The notes beneath the pieces are model-generated. The model was given only the letters and a program-made list of their open reading frames with translations. It made no database searches and had not been told where the DNA came from. The translations under genes and the position numbers were made by a program. Positions 26,449 to 35,290 of a stretch of 64,000 bases of DNA are shown here, piece after piece. The stretch's first letter is position 1, and every line of letters starts with the position of its first letter. The DNA lies in the NCBI RefSeq assembly GCF_010726765.1, contig NZ_AP022601.1, positions 3,100,001 to 3,164,000 on the forward strand, read 5' to 3'. Source of the stretch: Mycobacterium gallinarum (GTDB taxonomy: Bacteria; Actinomycetota; Actinomycetes; Mycobacteriales; Mycobacteriaceae).

Positions 26449-27980
26449 CCTTCAGTTCTCCGTAATTCCCGGCGCAGGATCTTTCCCGTCGTCGTCTTAG
26501 GGATGGCGTCCACGATCTCGACCTGCCGAGGACACTTGTAGGCCGCCAACCGCTCCCGGCAGTACGCCACGAGCTCGTCGGGCTTGACCGTGTGGCCGTC
26601 GCGCAGTGACACGTAGGCCTTGACCGTCTCCCCGCGATAGGCGTCGGGCACTCCGACGACACCCGCCTCGAGAACGGCGTCATGGGTATAGAGCACGTCC
26701 TCGACTTCGCGCGGCCACACTTTGTACCCACCCGCCACGATCATGTCCTTCTTGCGGTCGATGAGGTAGAACCACCCGTCCTCGTCGGTGTAGCCGACGT
26801 CACCGGTCAGCAGCCAGCCGTCGCGGACAGCAGAACGGGTTGCGGCCTCATTGCGCCAGTAACCGGGAACGATCTGCGGGCCTGCGACGGCAAGTTCGCC
26901 GACTTGGCCTGCGCGCAATGGCCTTCCGTCATCGTCGAGCACCGTCACCCGTGCGCTGAGCATTGGTACACCGACAGACAGCGCCTGCGTTTCCGGCTCG
27001 ACCGGGGCGGCGGATCCCATGGGCACGGCCAGCACGGGGGCGGTGGTCTCGGTCATGCCGTAGACGTTGTGTATGTAGGTGCCGAAGCGGTCGCGGAACC
27101 GTTCCGCGGTAGCGGCGGCAACCGGTGCACCGCCGGATGCGACCTTGGTCAGCGACGCCAGGTCGCGCGGATCGACATCCGCATTGCCCAATGCGATGAA
27201 CACCGTGATGGCGCCCACGGTGAACGTCGGGCGGTGCCGACGGATCATGTCGAGTGTCACGTCGATTGTGAAGCGATACGACAGGATCAGCGAGGCGCCC
27301 GCGGCGATGCTGCAGGCAATGTGTCCCGTCAGCCCGGTCACGTGGAAGAGGGGCGCCACTCCGAGCACGACATCGTCGGGGCCGAGCGCGAACCAGTCGC
27401 GGTAGGCGTGCCCTCCCGTCCGGACGTTGCGGTAGGTGTTCATCGCCCCTTTGGGCGTCCCGGTGGTGCCGGATGTATACGTGATGACGGCGACGTCGTG
27501 AGGGTCGACCGAGATCGATGCCGGTGCTTGTCCGTCGTACTCCGCGATGAACGCACGCAGATCGTCGGTTTCCGGGCCGCGCCACGCCGTTGCGCTGGTT
27601 CTGATCACGCGCCGCACGGACGACATGTTCACCACCTCCCGGAGCGCCGGTGTATCCAGTTCGTCGAGCGTGACGAGTACGGCCGGGGCTGCGTCCTCGA
27701 GGAGCTTCGCCACTTCGCGTGGCGTCAACATCGGATTGAGCGCGACGGCGATTCCGCCGAGCTTCCATACCGCGATGAGTGAAACCACGTACTGCGGGAC
27801 GTTCTGCAAGTAGAGGGCCAGGCGGTCGCCACGTCGAAAACCGTTGTCGGCCAGGCCTGCCGCAAAGGCATTCGACAGTCGATCGACATCGCCGTACGTC
27901 AGGACACGGTCGAAGTAGACCAACAAGGGCCGGTTTGGTTGCGAGGCGACCCGCGCAAGGAGATCTTCCAGCACCGTCAC
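26445..27980 (-). CDS. AMP-forming acyl-CoA synthetase
   Basis: A 511-aa ANL-superfamily ligase. P-loop-like motif YTSGTTGTPKGA, A5 motif YGMTETT, hinge region GDVGYTDEDGWFYLIDRKKD, and C-terminal catalytic lysine motif KTTTGKILRRELR. It activates a carboxylic acid with ATP to its CoA ester. Its start overlaps the thiolase-like gene (ATGA). It is the last gene of the amidohydrolase/DUF35/thiolase/ligase operon. Confidence 0.93.
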   Translation of the reverse strand: MTVLEDLLARVASQPNRPLLVYFDRVLTYGDVDRLSNAFAAGLADNGFRRGDRLALYLQNVPQYVVSLIAVWKLGGIAVALNPMLTPREVAKLLEDAAPAVLVTLDELDTPALREVVNMSSVRRVIRTSATAWRGPETDDLRAFIAEYDGQAPASISVDPHDVAVITYTSGTTGTPKGAMNTYRNVRTGGHAYRDWFALGPDDVVLGVAPLFHVTGLTGHIACSIAAGASLILSYRFTIDVTLDMIRRHRPTFTVGAITVFIALGNADVDPRDLASLTKVASGGAPVAAATAERFRDRFGTYIHNVYGMTETTAPVLAVPMGSAAPVEPETQALSVGVPMLSARVTVLDDDGRPLRAGQVGELAVAGPQIVPGYWRNEAATRSAVRDGWLLTGDVGYTDEDGWFYLIDRKKDMIVAGGYKVWPREVEDVLYTHDAVLEAGVVGVPDAYRGETVKAYVSLRDGHTVKPDELVAYCRERLAAYKCPRQVEIVDAIPKTTTGKILRRELRRTEG

Positions 27981-29146
27981 GCCCGGTGCAGTGTGAGACC
28001 TTGGGCGTTGAAGAAGAAGCCGCCTGCGGTGATCAGAGCCCGCCTGGCGTCGACGACCTGCCGTTCACCGGCGACACCCTGCAACTGATGGACGGCCTCG
28101 CGCATGTGGCCGGACGCCTGTGTCGCCCCTTCGCCGAGAGAGCCCCCATGCGGATTGACCGGGATTCGACCGTTGATCATCGCGCGGTTCTCTTCGGTGA
28201 CCCAGTGTTGGCGGAGGAATGCGCCCGCCTCCCCCGGCTTGCACCAGCCGGCATTGTCGATCCAGTTCAGGGTGATCGGCGTGAACCCGTCGTATGGGAA
28301 GTAGACGTCGATGTCGTCGATCCAGAAGTCGCTCTTGGCTTTCAGCGTCTCGATGACGACCTGTTGGCCGTGCTGTCGCAAGCTGACGGTCTGGTCCTCT
28401 TCGTTGCGGCTGACCTGACCGAGCACCGCGGCGTTGATGAGCACCGGCGGTAGCGGCATGTCCTTGGCACGTTCGGCCGTGGTGACGATGAATGCGTCGG
28501 CGCCATCGACGGCGGGATCCATGTCGTAAAGGCACAGCGGTTCGCGGATCATCGGGGCGCGCAGGTAGTCGTCCATCGACAGCGGTTCCCGCATCGCCGC
28601 CGCCGGATTGCGTGCGGCGTTCGATCGAGCATTGATCGCCACCAGCGCGAAGTCTTCTCGGGTCACGCCGTATTCGTACATGTAGCGCGACGCCCAGCCG
28701 GTATACCCGACGGCCGCAGCCATGGTTTCGGGCCCGGGCTGCGGATCCAGGAGGCCAGGTGTGGCGATGCGGCGGAACGGATCTTTGAGAGCTCCTCCGC
28801 TGTTCCACGCCATGCGGTACGCAGCGTGATAGACGAGCACGACCTCACACAGTCCAGCGTGGACCGCTGCCGCAGCGGTCGCGAGATGGTCGACCATCGG
28901 GATGATGGGATTGCCGAACCAGGTGAGGGCTGGGATGCCGAGAGCGGACTGGAGGACATTGGCCTGTGGCCAACTTCCGCACAGGCCGTCGACATCCTCG
29001 CGGTCGATCCCGCATTTGCGGATGACGTCGATGCTCGCCTCGGCGGCCAACGAGACCTGACTGCGGCCGGAGTTCTTCGCAACGAAGCCCGTAGTCGAGG
29101 CCCCCGCGATGGCGACCCTGTCCTTCATCGCGTTTCGCACGATCAC
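27977..29146 (-). CDS. Thiolase-like protein of the Ltp2 (aldolase/lipid-transfer) type
   Basis: A 389-aa thiolase-fold protein. The C-terminal NPHGGSLGEGATQ motif is typical of the SCP-x/Ltp group. The loop where thiolases carry the nucleophilic Cys (around NPIIPMVDHLATAAAAVHAG) has none, and the DVYFPYDGFT segment with Tyr residues resembles Ltp2. Ltp2 is a retro-aldolase that works with a DUF35 partner to release the end of the steroid side chain. The adjacent, translationally coupled DUF35 gene fits that scheme. GTG at 29146 overlaps the DUF35 stop; ATG at 29128 is an alternative. Confidence 0.85.
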   Translation of the reverse strand: MIVRNAMKDRVAIAGASTTGFVAKNSGRSQVSLAAEASIDVIRKCGIDREDVDGLCGSWPQANVLQSALGIPALTWFGNPIIPMVDHLATAAAAVHAGLCEVVLVYHAAYRMAWNSGGALKDPFRRIATPGLLDPQPGPETMAAAVGYTGWASRYMYEYGVTREDFALVAINARSNAARNPAAAMREPLSMDDYLRAPMIREPLCLYDMDPAVDGADAFIVTTAERAKDMPLPPVLINAAVLGQVSRNEEDQTVSLRQHGQQVVIETLKAKSDFWIDDIDVYFPYDGFTPITLNWIDNAGWCKPGEAGAFLRQHWVTEENRAMINGRIPVNPHGGSLGEGATQASGHMREAVHQLQGVAGERQVVDARRALITAGGFFFNAQGLTLHRA

Positions 29147-29586
29147 CGCGCTTGGAGTTCGAAGACCGGCAGGGGCGTGCCAGCACGCTCGACCCATGCG
29201 AGCTGCACCGGCGTTCCGATGCGGATGTCTTCGTTGGCCGCGCCGACGACCGTCGACGTGAATCGCAAACCCTCCTGCTCGTCGAGTTCGACCGTCACCA
29301 CGGGATACGGCGTCGCATAGTCGACCCCGTCAGCGGCTGGGCCACGATGCAGGAAGATCGCCATGAAGATCACGCCATTGCCGCTCACCGGCTCTGCCGA
29401 AACCCGCGCCGACCAACAGTCCGGGCAGATCGGTCTGGCAGGTTCGTGCCAGCGGCCGCAGTCGGCACAGCGGTTGAGCAGCAATGCCCGACGCAGCCGA
29501 CCGCGATAGTGCGCGGCATTGTCGTGGGTGATCGGCTCGCCCGGAAAGCGTTGTACCAGTTCGTCATCGGACACCTCGATGGTCAT
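29143..29586 (-). CDS. DUF35 zinc-ribbon/OB-fold acyl-CoA-binding protein
   Basis: A 147-aa protein with a rubredoxin-like zinc ribbon (CADC...CPDC, about residues 40-62) and an OB fold with the TPYPVVTVELDE strand. DUF35 proteins such as the ChsH2 C-terminal domain associate with Ltp2-like thiolase-fold enzymes. ATG at 29586 is 8 bp after the upstream stop and gives MTIEV; a GTG at 29607 would overlap the upstream gene. It is followed by the thiolase-like gene with a 4-bp overlap. Confidence 0.88.
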   Translation of the reverse strand: MTIEVSDDELVQRFPGEPITHDNAAHYRGRLRRALLLNRCADCGRWHEPARPICPDCWSARVSAEPVSGNGVIFMAIFLHRGPAADGVDYATPYPVVTVELDEQEGLRFTSTVVGAANEDIRIGTPVQLAWVERAGTPLPVFELQAR

Positions 29587-29593
29587 GGACGGC

Positions 29594-30803
29594 TCAACTG
29601 ATCCCACTGGAGAGCTTCATGCCGTTCTCCCGCAGGAAGTTCCGGCGGGTGACCTCATCGAGGGTGTCGACCTTGAGGTAGAAGTCGGCTGGTTCTCGCA
29701 GGCCCTCGGCATGTGGCCAGTCCGACCCCATCAGCAGCGTTTCCGAGGTCTCGAGTCGCTCGATCAGGGAGACGGTGTCGTCCTCGGGATAGGGCACGAC
29801 ACGCACGTGCCGTTTGAAGATCGTGCTCGGCCGTTCCGTGAGCTGGCCGCCCAACCATGGCCCCAGCCTGCCCATTCCGCGACTCTTGTCCATGTGCCGG
29901 ATGAAATGCGGCACCCATTCGGCGCCGAACTCGCTGACGAGGACCTTGATGTTCGGGAATCGGCCGAAGAGATTGTCGAAGATCAACGCGGACAACGTGT
30001 CAGTTATCGGCCGCTCCCCGTACGTGTTTTGCCACTGCCACGCCGAGAACTGGAACGGCGGGCGCAGCCCCCCAACCCCATTGGGAAGCAACGTTGTTCT
30101 GATAGTGAAATTCCGCGATGTGATAGCAGACCACGGCGCGCGCCTCGTTGATGCGGGCCCAGAACGGGTCGAAGTATGGATCCCCGGGAGACCGGCCGTA
30201 GGCCGGACCTGCGGGCAGCACGATGAAGCGGGCGCCGGCGGCCAGCACACGGTCGAGTTCCTCACACGCGCGGTCGAGGTCGCGCATGGAGAGCATCGCC
30301 GGCGCGTAGATCGTGTCTTTGTAGGCGAATCCCCAGTCCTCGCTGATCCACTTGTTGAACGACTCGATGTTGTCGTACAGCGGATCGATTCCCTTGAGGT
30401 ACTCCTCCGCCATTAGGGCCCAGCCGCCTGGATACATGATCGAACGCTCGATCTGCTGCTCCTCCAATTGCTTGAGCCGGGCGTCACGGTCGAGGTACTC
30501 GGGCTGCATCGGTTCGTAGAACCGCTCGGCATCCGACGCATTTCCCGACGACCGCTGCTTGAGCATCTCCACGAGCGAACCGGGAACGTATGCCTGGTCG
30601 AGATCGTTCTCCAGCGCGGTGACGATCCGGTCGTTGGCCAGCAGCACCTTCCGCCCAGAGGGTGCCACGATCGGGCGAACCGCGGTATCCAGCTTGGCTT
30701 TTGGCATAAACCGGGTAAAGCAGTCTTCGGCTTCGTACGAGTGCTGATCGAAGTCGGTCAGCTTGTACGGCAGTTCGCCGACGGTGTTCTCGATGAGCGC
30801 CAT
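29594..30803 (-). pseudogene. Amidohydrolase (ACMSD-like family), broken by a single-base frameshift
   Basis: Two reading frames together make one full amidohydrolase-2 protein of about 402 residues. The N-terminal frame starts at ATG 30803 (good GGAAGG site) with FDQHSYE and stays homologous to ASQWGWG; the C-terminal frame resumes at LRPPFQFSAWQWQNTYGERP and ends with MGSDWPHAEG, the usual metal-site Asp motif. The switch falls in a run of six C on the plus strand (30068-30073); removing one base joins the frames as WGWGLRPP. This is either a real inactivating mutation, a phase-variable tract, or a sequencing error. The gene heads the DUF35/thiolase/ligase operon. Confidence 0.85.
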
Positions 30804-30833
30804 GGCCAGCTTCCTTCCCTCGGGGGCTGGTAT

Positions 30834-30851
30834 TTGACTATACAGTGTCAA
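30834..30851. promoter_or_regulatory. Palindrome in front of the amidohydrolase operon
   Basis: TTGAC (30834-30838) and GTCAA (30847-30851) are perfect arms around TATACAGT. On the minus strand TATAGT could serve as a -10. The interior ATACAGTGTCA resembles the TTACNGTGTA box only partly and in the opposite orientation, so it is listed separately. Confidence 0.45.
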
Positions 30852-30928
30852 GTTAATAGATGGAACCAGGCTGAGCAGCCGGTATTCTGCACTGCGATTG
30901 ATGTGCGGGTAACCCAGGTTCGGCGCGA

Positions 30929-31732
30929 CTAGTGGCCCGTGAATCTCGGCGCACGCTTCTCCAAGAAGGCCGCTTTACCCTCGGCGGCGTCCGCGCTCGG
31001 CCCCACCCAGAGAACCGCCTGTTGCGCGTCACCCAGCGACGACTCCAGTGTCGACTCGAGCGCGCGACGCATCATCATCTTCACGGCCCGCAGCGCCAGT
31101 GGCGCGCCCGCGGCGAGAGAGCGGGCGATCTCGACCGTGCGGCTGTCGAGGTCGTCGTCCGCCACCACCTCGGTGGCCAGTCCCAGCTCCAGCGCGGTCT
31201 GCGCATCATAGGTCTCGGACAGCGCCACCATGCGAAATGCGCGGTCGTAACCCATGGTTCGCGGAAACAGCCAGGCACCGCCCTCGTCAGGCAACAGCCC
31301 TGCCCGCGCGCTGGTGTCGCCGAATCGCGCGGTCTCGGCGGCAATACGCAGATCGCACGCCAGCGCCAGCGCGAGCCCGCCGTTGACGGCGATCCCGTTG
31401 ACCGCGCAGACCACCGGCTTGTCGAGCTTGTGCAGCGCGGTTATCACCGCGTGCGCGTCCTCTCGCAACTCGCGGGCTCGGCCGATCTGGCGGGCGGTGT
31501 GCGCGTCGAAGCCGGCGTCGGGTGAGACGTCGCCGCCGGTGCAAAATCCACGCCCCGTGCCAGTGAGCACGACGACCCGGATGGCGTCGTCGAGGCGGAC
31601 AGCACGCAGCGCATCCAAGATTTCGGTACACATCTGCGGGGTGTAGGCGCCCAGGCGCTCGGGACGGTCGATGGTGATGCGGGCGATACCGCCGTTCAGG
31701 ACGTCGTAGCGCGCGTGCCGGCGCGTACTCAT
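30929..31732 (-). CDS. Enoyl-CoA hydratase/isomerase family protein
   Basis: A 267-aa crotonase-fold protein: TGTGRGFCTGGDVS oxyanion region, AVNGIAVNGGLALALACDLRIA, and GLLPDEGGAWLFPR. It hydrates or isomerises enoyl-CoAs. The ATG at 31732 overlaps the beta-lactamase-fold gene (ATGA); an open frame further upstream lies inside that gene. It is the last gene of a ligase/serine-hydrolase-fold/hydratase operon. Confidence 0.9.
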   Translation of the reverse strand: MSTRRHARYDVLNGGIARITIDRPERLGAYTPQMCTEILDALRAVRLDDAIRVVVLTGTGRGFCTGGDVSPDAGFDAHTARQIGRARELREDAHAVITALHKLDKPVVCAVNGIAVNGGLALALACDLRIAAETARFGDTSARAGLLPDEGGAWLFPRTMGYDRAFRMVALSETYDAQTALELGLATEVVADDDLDSRTVEIARSLAAGAPLALRAVKMMMRRALESTLESSLGDAQQAVLWVGPSADAAEGKAAFLEKRAPRFTGH

Positions 31733-32820
31733 CGGCTGAAGCAATCCGCGGCGAGGTTGCCGATATTGATGATGCGGTTCAAGCCGATCCGCGACTGCTC
31801 GTAGCCGGTGCTCGGGTAGCCGTTGGTCAGGAAAGCGAAGGACAGCCCGGTGTCCGGGTCGGCAAAGCCGATCTGGCATGCGGCCCCGCCGTGGCCGAAT
31901 GTCCGCGGCCCCGTTGCGGTCGGGAGGAAGCCGTGGGACAGGCCGTCGTCGCCCACCACTTGGATGAACAACCCGACATTGCCCGCGACGCTCGGGCTGC
32001 CGCCGCGCTCCCCGGTGACCGGCAGCGTGACCCGGATCCGAGTGGCGTCCTCCACGACGTCGCGCCGCCAGAGATCCGACGTCATCAGCGCTTGGTACCA
32101 ACCTGCGACATCGGAGGCCGTCGCCACCGTCGAGTGGCTGGGCTCACCGGCGGCAAGGATCTCGGGCCGTGCGAGATACCAGGGGCCCCAGGCGTAAACG
32201 TCGTCGCTGCCGCCATCGGTGCGGACGAAGGGCGCCACGTTCTGTTGGTTCTCGACCGAGGGCCCGATCTCGATGCTGTCCAGCCCCAGCGGAGCGGCCA
32301 GCGTCTCGCGGTGGAAGTCGCCGATGGGCCTGCCGGTCAATCGTTCGCACAGCTCACCGATGATCCACGCCGCCGACGTGAGGTGGAACTGCAGTTCGGT
32401 GCCAGGCTCGTAGGTCAACCGCCATTTGGCAAACGCCTTGAGGCGTTCGTCGCGATCGAGCATCGCGGGGTACCCGAGGGGTGCCAGCGGGAATCCGCCG
32501 ACATGGGTGACGACCTGTTCGACGGTGACGAAATCCTTTCCGTTCGTGCCGAATTCGGGAATGTACTCAGCGACGGGTCGGGTGATGTCCAGCAACCCGT
32601 CGGACATGAGCTTCCAGAGCAGACCCGCGACGATGCCACGGCCAACGGACTGCAGCACATAGCGCGTCGACGGCTTTGCCGTGCCGAAAGCTTCGCGAAC
32701 ATATTCCACACCGTCGACGTGCACGGAGAGCTGAACCGACGGCAGGGCACCGTTGTCGACCTCCAGGCGGCAGCGGTCGACGAGGACGTCCAACCGCTTC
32801 TGATCAGGTTTGCGTCGCAT
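31729..32820 (-). CDS. Beta-lactamase-fold (class C/EstB-like) protein with degenerate active site
   Basis: A 363-aa protein of the serine beta-lactamase-like esterase family. No signal peptide is seen, so it is probably cytoplasmic. The SxxK motif reads Ser58-VG-Arg61, with CGT at 32638-32640 (reverse strand) coding Arg, and the YxN motif position reads FHLTSAAW without Tyr or Asn. The C-terminal FGHGGAACQ block is preserved. Loss of the general-base Lys argues against normal hydrolysis. It overlaps the ligase stop by 17 bp and the hydratase start by 4 bp. Confidence 0.82.
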   Translation of the reverse strand: MRRKPDQKRLDVLVDRCRLEVDNGALPSVQLSVHVDGVEYVREAFGTAKPSTRYVLQSVGRGIVAGLLWKLMSDGLLDITRPVAEYIPEFGTNGKDFVTVEQVVTHVGGFPLAPLGYPAMLDRDERLKAFAKWRLTYEPGTELQFHLTSAAWIIGELCERLTGRPIGDFHRETLAAPLGLDSIEIGPSVENQQNVAPFVRTDGGSDDVYAWGPWYLARPEILAAGEPSHSTVATASDVAGWYQALMTSDLWRRDVVEDATRIRVTLPVTGERGGSPSVAGNVGLFIQVVGDDGLSHGFLPTATGPRTFGHGGAACQIGFADPDTGLSFAFLTNGYPSTGYEQSRIGLNRIINIGNLAADCFSR

Positions 32821-34444
32821 TGTTCCCCTCGTGGTGGTGCGCTGCCCACACTGCGCGCAGTTCGGTCTTACGAACCTTGCCCGCGGGCGTCCGCGGAAAG
32901 TCCTCGACGAGGCAGACGACTTCCTCGGGCCACTTGTATTTCGCCAAGCCGAGGATCGAAAGATGTTGTCGCACATCGTCGAGCGTCGGTTGGCCGGAAG
33001 CCGGTTGGACGAAAGCGCAGGCCCGCTCTCCGGTGCGCGCGTCGGGCACCGCGATGACCGCGACGCCAGCGACCTGCGGCATGGACGTCATCGCCGCTTC
33101 GATCTCGGCGGGACTGATGTTCATGCCCGCCCGGATGACGATGTCTTTCTTGCGGTCGACAACCGACAGGTAGCCGGCCTCGTCCAACCACCCGATGTCG
33201 CCGGTGCGATACCACCCCTGGTCGAACGCGTCGGCGTTCAGGCCGGCATCGGTGTAGCCGCTGAACAGATCGGGCCCGCGGCTGAGGATTTCGCCGTGCC
33301 CGCCTGTGGGGACTCGTCTTCCGTCGTCATCGACGATGCGGACCTCGACACCGGCGCAGAGCCTTCCGTCGGTGTGGGCTCGTTTGCGGGTCGGATCGTC
33401 GCGCATACCCAGGGAGATGCTCGGATGCTCGGTGCAACCGTAGCCGCGCATGGCGACGATGCCGCACTGTTGGGCCCGCAACACCAATTCGGCGGGGACT
33501 GCCGCGCCCCCGAGTGAACTCATCTCGATGAGCTCGTGGTGCGCGGGCCTACACGCCGGATGGTCGAGCAGCGAAGCGAGGAACAGCGGCGCGCCAGTGC
33601 CCGCGGACAACGCCTCGGCTGACATCAGATCGAGCACCTCGCCCGCATCCCAATAGTCGAGGAGGTGGATCTGCTGCCCGAGCAGGGGCGGAACCAGGAC
33701 GGATACCAGCATTCCGGTGACGTGCGCGATCGGGGACGTGCTCGCAAGCGGGCGGGACCTGGCGGACATCATCGGCGACATGTGCGCACGCGTTTCGGCA
33801 CACAGGGCGCGGTGACTGAGCAGTACCCCCTTCGGCGCGCCGGTGGTGCCCGATGTCCAGCCGATGACGGCCGGTTGTGCCGGGTCGACAGTGGCGGGCT
33901 CGTCGATCGCCGGGCCATTCACGACGTCGTTGAAATCGATGACGTCGGTCGGCGCAGACGCGTCACCGATTGCAACGACAAGTTCCAGTTTCGGCAGCGC
34001 CGAGCGCGTCAGCGCGTCAAACGCGTACGGCTTCTCGCGCGTGTGCCATACGAGCAGCGCCCGCGCACCTGACTCTCGCAGCGCGTGATCGAGATCGCGT
34101 TGCCCTGCGGTATGGCTGACGGGGACCAGCGTCGCGCCGGCGAGGACCAGGCCGTAGAACACCGCCGCGGCCTGAGCGCTGTTCGGAAGTGTGAACGCCA
34201 CCGTATCGCTCGTCTGGATGCCCCGGCGGGTGAGTCCCGCCGCCAAGCGGCGTCCCAAGTCGGTGACGTCGGCGACGGTGCCGCGCCACGGCCGGTCCTG
34301 CGAATGAACTCGAAAAGTGGCACGACCCGAACGGGCCAGCGCATGGCCCAGCAGCACCGGCAGCGTCTGGCCGTCCCACCACCCCTGCGCGCGGTAGTGC
34401 CCCTGCACGTCCGGTGCAGGCTCGATCGTCGTCCACATCGTCAT
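32804..34444 (-). CDS. AMP-forming acyl-CoA synthetase
   Basis: A 546-aa ligase. GWTSGTTGAPKGV, YGCTEHPS, TGDIGWLDEAGYLSVVDRKK and RTPAGKVRKTELR are the ANL core motifs. It activates an acid to its CoA thioester. ATG 34444 (MTMW) or ATG 34438 begins the protein; a longer frame to 34933 overlaps the divergent hydratase and is rejected. A TTACGGTGTA promoter box lies 7-16 bp before the first ATG, so the mRNA may have almost no leader. Confidence 0.9.
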   Translation of the reverse strand: MTMWTTIEPAPDVQGHYRAQGWWDGQTLPVLLGHALARSGRATFRVHSQDRPWRGTVADVTDLGRRLAAGLTRRGIQTSDTVAFTLPNSAQAAAVFYGLVLAGATLVPVSHTAGQRDLDHALRESGARALLVWHTREKPYAFDALTRSALPKLELVVAIGDASAPTDVIDFNDVVNGPAIDEPATVDPAQPAVIGWTSGTTGAPKGVLLSHRALCAETRAHMSPMMSARSRPLASTSPIAHVTGMLVSVLVPPLLGQQIHLLDYWDAGEVLDLMSAEALSAGTGAPLFLASLLDHPACRPAHHELIEMSSLGGAAVPAELVLRAQQCGIVAMRGYGCTEHPSISLGMRDDPTRKRAHTDGRLCAGVEVRIVDDDGRRVPTGGHGEILSRGPDLFSGYTDAGLNADAFDQGWYRTGDIGWLDEAGYLSVVDRKKDIVIRAGMNISPAEIEAAMTSMPQVAGVAVIAVPDARTGERACAFVQPASGQPTLDDVRQHLSILGLAKYKWPEEVVCLVEDFPRTPAGKVRKTELRAVWAAHHHEGNNATQT

Positions 34445-34450
34445 TTCCAG

Positions 34451-34460
34451 TACACCGTAA
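34451..34460 (-). promoter_or_regulatory. TTACNGTGTA box with embedded -10 (copy 1)
   Basis: Read on the minus strand, TTACGGTGTA precedes the ligase ATG at 34444. TACGGT matches the -10 pattern TANNNT. One of five copies of the same oriented element in the window; this copy has G at the variable position. Confidence 0.45.
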
Positions 34461-34507
34461 AGTACCGTGGGCGGGTGCCGGTACGAGTTGGCGGAAAGAA
34501 GGCGATC

Positions 34508-35290
34508 ATGCAACACACGGTCAGCTTCGGTGTGGGGAATGAGTTGGTGGTCAGCGCCGACGGACCGGTGCGCATCGTGCGGCTCAATCGCCCGGATCAC
34601 CTCAATGGCGCCAACCGGTCGATGCATCAGGCGCTGGCTCGCGTCTGGGACCACCTCGTCGCGGACCCCCAAGCGCGGGCGGTCGTCGTCACAGGGGCGG
34701 GGACTGCGTTCAGTGCCGGCGGCGACTTCGACTACATGCAGGAGAACATCGACGACGAAGCGATGCGGGCGCAGACGATCGCCGAGGGGCGCGCCATCAT
34801 CCGGGGCATGGTGCGGTGCCCGCTGCCGGTGATCGCCGCGGTAAATGGCCCGGCGGTAGGACTGGGCTGCAGCATCGCCGTGCTGTGCGATCTCGTGCTC
34901 ATGTCGGAGGACAGCTTTCTGGCCGACCCTCATCTGCGGATGGGCCTGGTGCCCGGTGACGGCGGAATGGTGTGGCCCGCGCTCGTCGGGTTGTCGCGGG
35001 CGAAGGAGTATCTGTTCCTAGGATCGCGGATCCCGCCGGAGAAAGCGGTCGAATTCGGTCTGGCCAGTCGAGTGGTGGCGCCCGAACAGTTGATGCCCGA
35101 GGCGATGGCGCTTGCCTATCGGCTGGCGCAGGTACCGTCGAAAGCGTTGCAGCGGACGAAGACTGCCCTCAACGAGTACCTGGAGGCGCAGGTCGACGGA
35201 GCCTTCGAGTCGGCGCTGACCGGCGAGCTGGACAGTATGGGGTCCGACGAGCACCGCGAGGCCGTTGCCAAGGCCCGCATCAAGAAGTGA
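34508..35290 (+). CDS. Enoyl-CoA hydratase/isomerase family protein
   Basis: A 260-aa crotonase-fold protein with TGAGTAFSAGGDFDYM, AAVNGPAVGLGCSIAVLCDL and MGLVPGDGGMVWP. It is the only plus-strand gene between 26.4 and 41.8 kb, transcribed alone and divergent from the ligase operon. ATG at 34508 follows GAAAGAAGG. It ends immediately before the convergent acyl-CoA dehydrogenase, with no intergenic space. Confidence 0.9.
   Translation: MQHTVSFGVGNELVVSADGPVRIVRLNRPDHLNGANRSMHQALARVWDHLVADPQARAVVVTGAGTAFSAGGDFDYMQENIDDEAMRAQTIAEGRAIIRGMVRCPLPVIAAVNGPAVGLGCSIAVLCDLVLMSEDSFLADPHLRMGLVPGDGGMVWPALVGLSRAKEYLFLGSRIPPEKAVEFGLASRVVAPEQLMPEAMALAYRLAQVPSKALQRTKTALNEYLEAQVDGAFESALTGELDSMGSDEHREAVAKARIKK

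Noticed and set aside
30840..30850. ATACAGTGTCA as a sixth TTACNGTGTA box
   Set aside because: Only 9 of 11 bases match and the orientation is opposite to the gene; about eight such matches are expected by chance in 64 kb. The 30834-30851 palindrome explains the site better.
32820..32976. An N-terminal extension of the beta-lactamase-fold protein to 32976
   Set aside because: The extension lies within the ligase gene in another frame and has no homology; ATG 32820 is the better start.
34445..34933. Extension of the ligase to 34933
   Set aside because: It overlaps the divergent enoyl-CoA hydratase and its promoter, and has no homology.
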